Of a DNA stretch of 64,000 bases, positions 61,213 through 64,000 are shown piece after piece. This stretch comes from RPQJ01 sp963700045. GTDB lineage: Bacteria; Pseudomonadota; Gammaproteobacteria; Steroidobacterales; Steroidobacteraceae. Each line of letters starts with the position of its first letter. Position 1 is the first letter of the stretch. The notes beneath the pieces are model-generated. The model worked only from the letters and a program-made list of their open reading frames with translations. It searched no databases and was not told the origin of the DNA. The position numbers and the translations under genes were made by a program. Location of the stretch: positions 115,384 through 179,383 of the forward strand of contig CAVOWK010000007.1 of NCBI GenBank assembly GCA_963700045.1, read 5' to 3'.

Positions 61213-62738
61213 GTGGAAACGATCGGCAAGATTCGCCGGCGGCGGCTGGTGCAAGGCGAGTCGATCAGCGCGATCGCGCGCGATCTCGGGCTGTCGCGCA
61301 ACACGGTCAAGCGGGCGCTGCGGTTCGAGGGCGAGGCGTAGAGTACCGGCGGGCGCACCAGCCGAGACTGAAACTCGGGCCCTACCTCGCGACGCTTGAG
61401 AGCTGGCTGGAGGTCGAGGCGACGCTGCCGGCACGAGAGCAGCGCACGGCGCAGCGGTTGTACGAAGCGCTGTGCATCGAGGGCTACACCGGCGCCGTCG
61501 ATGCCGTGCAGCGGCATGTCCGGGCGTTCGAGCGCCGGCGTCATCCGAGCACCACCGCGTTCATCCCGCAGAGCTTCGCCTCGGGTGAGGCGTACCAGTT
61601 CGACTGGAGCCACGAGCACGTCGAGCTCGGCGGCATCGAGAGGTGGTCAAGGTGGCGCACGTGCGGCTGTGTCACAGCCGCGTGTTCTTCCTGGCGTGCG
61701 TATCCGCGCGAGAGCCAGGAGATGGTGTTCGACTCGCACGCGCGGGCGTTCGAGTTCTTTGGCGGTGTGCCGCGCCGTGGCATCTACGACAACCTGAAGC
61801 CGGCGGTCGATGCGATCTTCGTCGGGCGGGCGCGGCGCTACAACCGTCGCTTCCTGGTGATGTGCAATCACTACCTGATCGAGCCGACAGCGTGCACGCC
61901 GGCCTCGGGCTGGGAGAAGGGACAGGTCGAGAACCAGGTCGGCAACGTGCGCGAGTGGCTGTTCACGCCGAAGGTGCGCTGTGCCGATCTCGCGGAACTG
62001 AACGCGCACCTGGCGGCGCGCTGCCTGCAGCTCGCACGTGAGCGCGCCCACCCCGAGCAGACGCAGCGCAAGGTCATCGAGCTGTGGGACGAGGAACGCG
62101 CGGACTTGCGTGCGATGCCAATCCCGTTCGACGGCTACGCGGAGAAGTCGGGGCTCGTCTCGACGACGTGCCTGGTCGGCTTCGACCGCAACCGCTACAG
62201 CGTCGAGTCCCGCTTCGTGCGGCAGGTCGCGACGGTCCGTGCCTACGCCGAGCGCATCGTCATCGTCTGCGGCGGCGAGATCGCGGGCGAGCATCCGCGC
62301 TGCTTCGAGCGTGGGCAAACGCTCTACAACCCTTGGCATTACGTCGCGGCACTCGCCCGCAAGCCCGGTGCGCTGCGCAACGGGGCGCCGTTCAAGGACT
62401 GGAACCTGCCGGGCTCGATGACGCGGTTGCGCGAGCGCTTGGCCCGCCACGCGGACGGTGACCGCCAGTTCGTCGACATCCTGTCGATGGTCGCGCTCTA
62501 CGGCCTCGAGGCCGTGAGCGACGCCTGCGCCGTGGCGCTCGAGGAGCAGGTCGTCAGCAGTGCCCACGTGGTGAACCTGCTGCACCGAGCGGCGGCACCG
62601 CCGCGGTTGCCGCCGCTGCAGGTGCCGGAGGCGCTGAAGCTCACCGTGGAGCCCGCCGCCAACTGCGAGCGCTACAACCAGCTGCTGCTCGTGCGACCGG
62701 CGACGATCGTTCCTGTTGATCCAACCCAAGGAGTATGA
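61213..62738 (+). pseudogene. istA: IS21 transposase IstA, frameshifted
   Basis: GTG 61213 opens the HTH part (VETIGKIRRRRLVQGESISA, IARDLGLSRNTVKRAL). A shift near 61,336 moves to the main frame, and another pair near 61,640 and 61,700 breaks and restores it; the missing piece (VKVAHVRLCHSRVFFLACVS) is readable in the third frame. DDE residues are visible in QFDWSHEHVELGG, GIYDNLKPAVD and GWEKGQVENQVGN. Full length would be about 508 residues. Confidence 0.82.
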
Positions 62739-62742
62739 CGGG

Positions 62743-63469
62743 GTGCAAGAACAACTGATCGAACGGATGAAGACGCTGCGCCTGCGCGGCATGGCGAACG
62801 CGCTGGAGGACAGCCTGACGGCGTTGAGCCAGAAGAAGCTCGCGCCGACCCGCTGGCTGGAGCAGCTGCTGCAGGCGGAGATCGCCGATCGCCAGGCGCG
62901 CTCGTATCAGTACCAGCTGCGGCTCGCGAACTTCCCGATGCCGCGGGACCTCGACAGCTTCAACTTCCAGGAATCGAGCGTCAACGAAACGCAGGTCCGC
63001 CAGCTCCACACCGGCGAGTACCTGAAGACCGCGCGCAACGTCGTGTTCGTCGGCGGCACCGGTACCGGCAAGACGCACCTGGCCACGGCCCTCGCTCGCG
63101 AGGTGGTCCTCAAGGGCCAGCGGGCGCGGTTCTACAGCGTCGTCGATCTGGTCAACCAGCTCGATGCCGAAGAGCGCGAGGGCCGTGCCGGGCGTCTCGC
63201 CAACCGGCTGCTCAACCAGAACGCGAGCGTACTCGATGAACTGGGTTACCTGCCGTTCGCACACGATGGCGGTGCGCTGCTGTTCCACCTGATCAGCAAG
63301 CTCTACGAACGCGTCTCGCTGATCGTGACGACCAACCTGTCGTTCGGGGAATGGAGCAACGTCTTTGGCGATGCCGAAGATGACGACGGCGCTGCTGGAT
63401 CGACTCACCCACCGCTGCGAAATCATCGAAACCGGCAACGACAGCTACCGGTTCAAGAAGCGGCAATAG
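62743..63469 (+). pseudogene. istB: IS21 helper ATPase IstB, frameshifted near the end
   Basis: GTG 62743 has AAGGAG 9 bases ahead and gives QEQLIERMKTLRLRGMANAL. Walker A is NVVFVGGTGTGKTHLATALA; Walker B is ASVLDELGYLPF; then IVTTNLSFGEWSNVFGDA. A one-base shift near 63,375 separates the last 32 residues (MTTALLDRLTHRCEIIETGN, DSYRFKKRQ), which end at 63469. IstB activates IstA by target-DNA remodelling. Confidence 0.85.
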
Positions 63470-63531
63470 CCCCGAAACCCCTGGTCAATCTTGGACGCCG
63501 GTTGCTGGTCAATTTTGCACGCCGGTTGACA

Positions 63532-63812
63532 ACCAGGACGCCGATGCTTTCCCAGGTCGTTGTCATCGCATATACGAGATGGAGGTCCTCGCCAAGACTG
63601 CTCTCGATCTGCTCTTTCGACAAACCATCAGGCAACCTGTAGACGAGCACGAGCGCCTTCGCGAACTCCGGCGTCTGAAATGCGTGGAGCAATTCCATCG
63701 CCGCCTCGCGATTTCGTTCCTTGCGATACCTCCGCGTCTCGTAGACGGCAAAACCCACACCGACGACCACCGCCGCCGCTTGAACGGCCTGGAACAGCAC
63801 CTCAGCGTTCAT
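63532..63812 (-). pseudogene. DUF4760-like gene, 5' part (split by IS21)
   Basis: ATG 63812 (GGAGG 6 bases ahead) starts MNAEVLFQAVQAAAVVVGVG, an N-terminal TM helix, then EAAMELLHAFQTPEFAKALV and LSKEQIESSLGEDLHLVYAM, ending ESIGVLVV at the IS21. Joined with 60809-61095 it makes a protein of about 180 residues. Members of this family are uncharacterised membrane-anchored proteins. Confidence 0.75.
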
Positions 63813-63898
63813 CGCGGACCTCCGCCCCCCTTACTCCGCATGACCGCACTCAGACTACTCCGGTGTTGGTGGCAAGGGTTAGTTCCCGGTCGTTGCGG

Positions 63899-64000
63899 AG
63901 GGTGCCGACCGCTGACCAGTGCTGCCGGTCGCCGAGATGGTCGCCCAGGGTCGCGGGTCGCTGCGCCCGCGGTTCGCGGTGCGTTATCGCGACTGCGGCG
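63899..64000 (+). pseudogene. Zinc-ribbon repeat family, copy 3 (decayed, cut by the edge)
   Basis: Near the right edge the plus strand reads AEMVAQGRGSLRPRFAVRYR then DCG. This matches GEMVSQGKGSLRLPLRVRCR, DCG of copy 2, with the first CxxC region shifted out of frame just upstream. It shows that the family occurs at least three times within 12 kb. Confidence 0.6.

Larger units (their letters stand above)
61096..63531 (+). mobile_element. IS21-family insertion sequence with 7-bp target duplication
   Basis: The 2,436-bp element has ends TGTAAACCGGCGTGCAA (left) and the complement of TGTCAACCGGCGTGCAA (right), each followed inward by TGACCAG-containing repeats as in IS21 multiple terminal sites. 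The direct repeat ACCAGGA flanks it at 61089-61095 and 63532-63538. It carries istA and istB, both frameshifted. The exact duplication argues that insertion is recent. Confidence 0.9.

Noticed and set aside
1..64000. CRISPR array or phage genes
   Set aside because: No regularly spaced direct repeats of CRISPR type, and no terminase, capsid, tail or complete integrase gene seen.

Overview
The window is high-GC, densely coded DNA that fits a gammaproteobacterium of the Xanthomonadales / Steroidobacter / Nevskia neighbourhood. This is inferred from gene content (icd-aceK, RlmKL fusion, a Puu/Pot polyamine locus, CadC-like winged-helix TPR regulators) and not from any marker-gene tree. It mixes ordinary chromosome with three accessory stretches: about 14.4-18.3 kb, 52.6-61.1 kb and 61.1-64 kb.

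Layout. 0-2 kb: 3' end of icd, then aceK (glyoxylate-bypass switch). 2-6.5 kb: an ArnT-like glycosyltransferase, then two exported proteins that both carry a FAM20/PI4K/HipA-like kinase fold, the second fused behind a PPP-type phosphatase. 6.5-11.2 kb (minus): an ATP/ADP-translocase-like (NTT) transporter with a C-terminal Ig-like domain, small lipoprotein remnants, and a broken winged-helix/TPR regulator. 11.3-14.4 kb (minus): a methionine-salvage operon (YbdL aminotransferase, YafV omega-amidase, Cys/Met PLP enzyme). 14.4-18.3 kb: long inverted repeats, an IS1111-type IS110 element with subterminal repeats, an IS91 remnant, two small membrane proteins and a 3' tRNA fragment.

18.3-42.3 kb is a polyamine uptake and catabolism supercluster. 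A minus-strand run reads puuD-puuA-spuC-potF-potF-potG-potH-potI-ppgK. A divergent pair is puuA2-puuB. Further on come aguB, a MaoC-Pta fusion coupled to puuC, the regulator puuR and a divergent omega-aminotransferase. queD, rlmKL and an exonuclease/GIY-YIG fusion sit inside it. The genes cover import (Pot), gamma-glutamylation (PuuA), oxidation (PuuB, PuuC), hydrolysis (PuuD), direct transamination (SpuC) and agmatine-route supply (AguB).

42.4-52.6 kb: porin, cupin, PRPP synthetase, HPF, an APH/AAA kinase fusion, a dicarboxylate symporter, an unusual class I glutamine-amidotransferase-like protein, a HhH-GPD DNA glycosylase, stress membrane proteins and DUF2238. 52.6-61.1 kb: copies of a small zinc-ribbon gene, a mosaic of gene fragments (NTT N-terminus, antitoxin, lipoprotein), an intact winged-helix/TPR regulator divergent from a TIR-TM-TPR protein, and several orphan small genes. 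61.1-63.5 kb: an IS21 element with a 7-bp target duplication, inserted into a DUF4760-like gene that can be rebuilt across the duplication.

Conserved genes at 2.9, 5.3, 7.2, 9-10.4 and 14.2 kb and in the IS21 carry frameshifts, while the middle of the window is clean. I cannot tell decay from assembly indels. No CRISPR array, rRNA or complete tRNA was seen.
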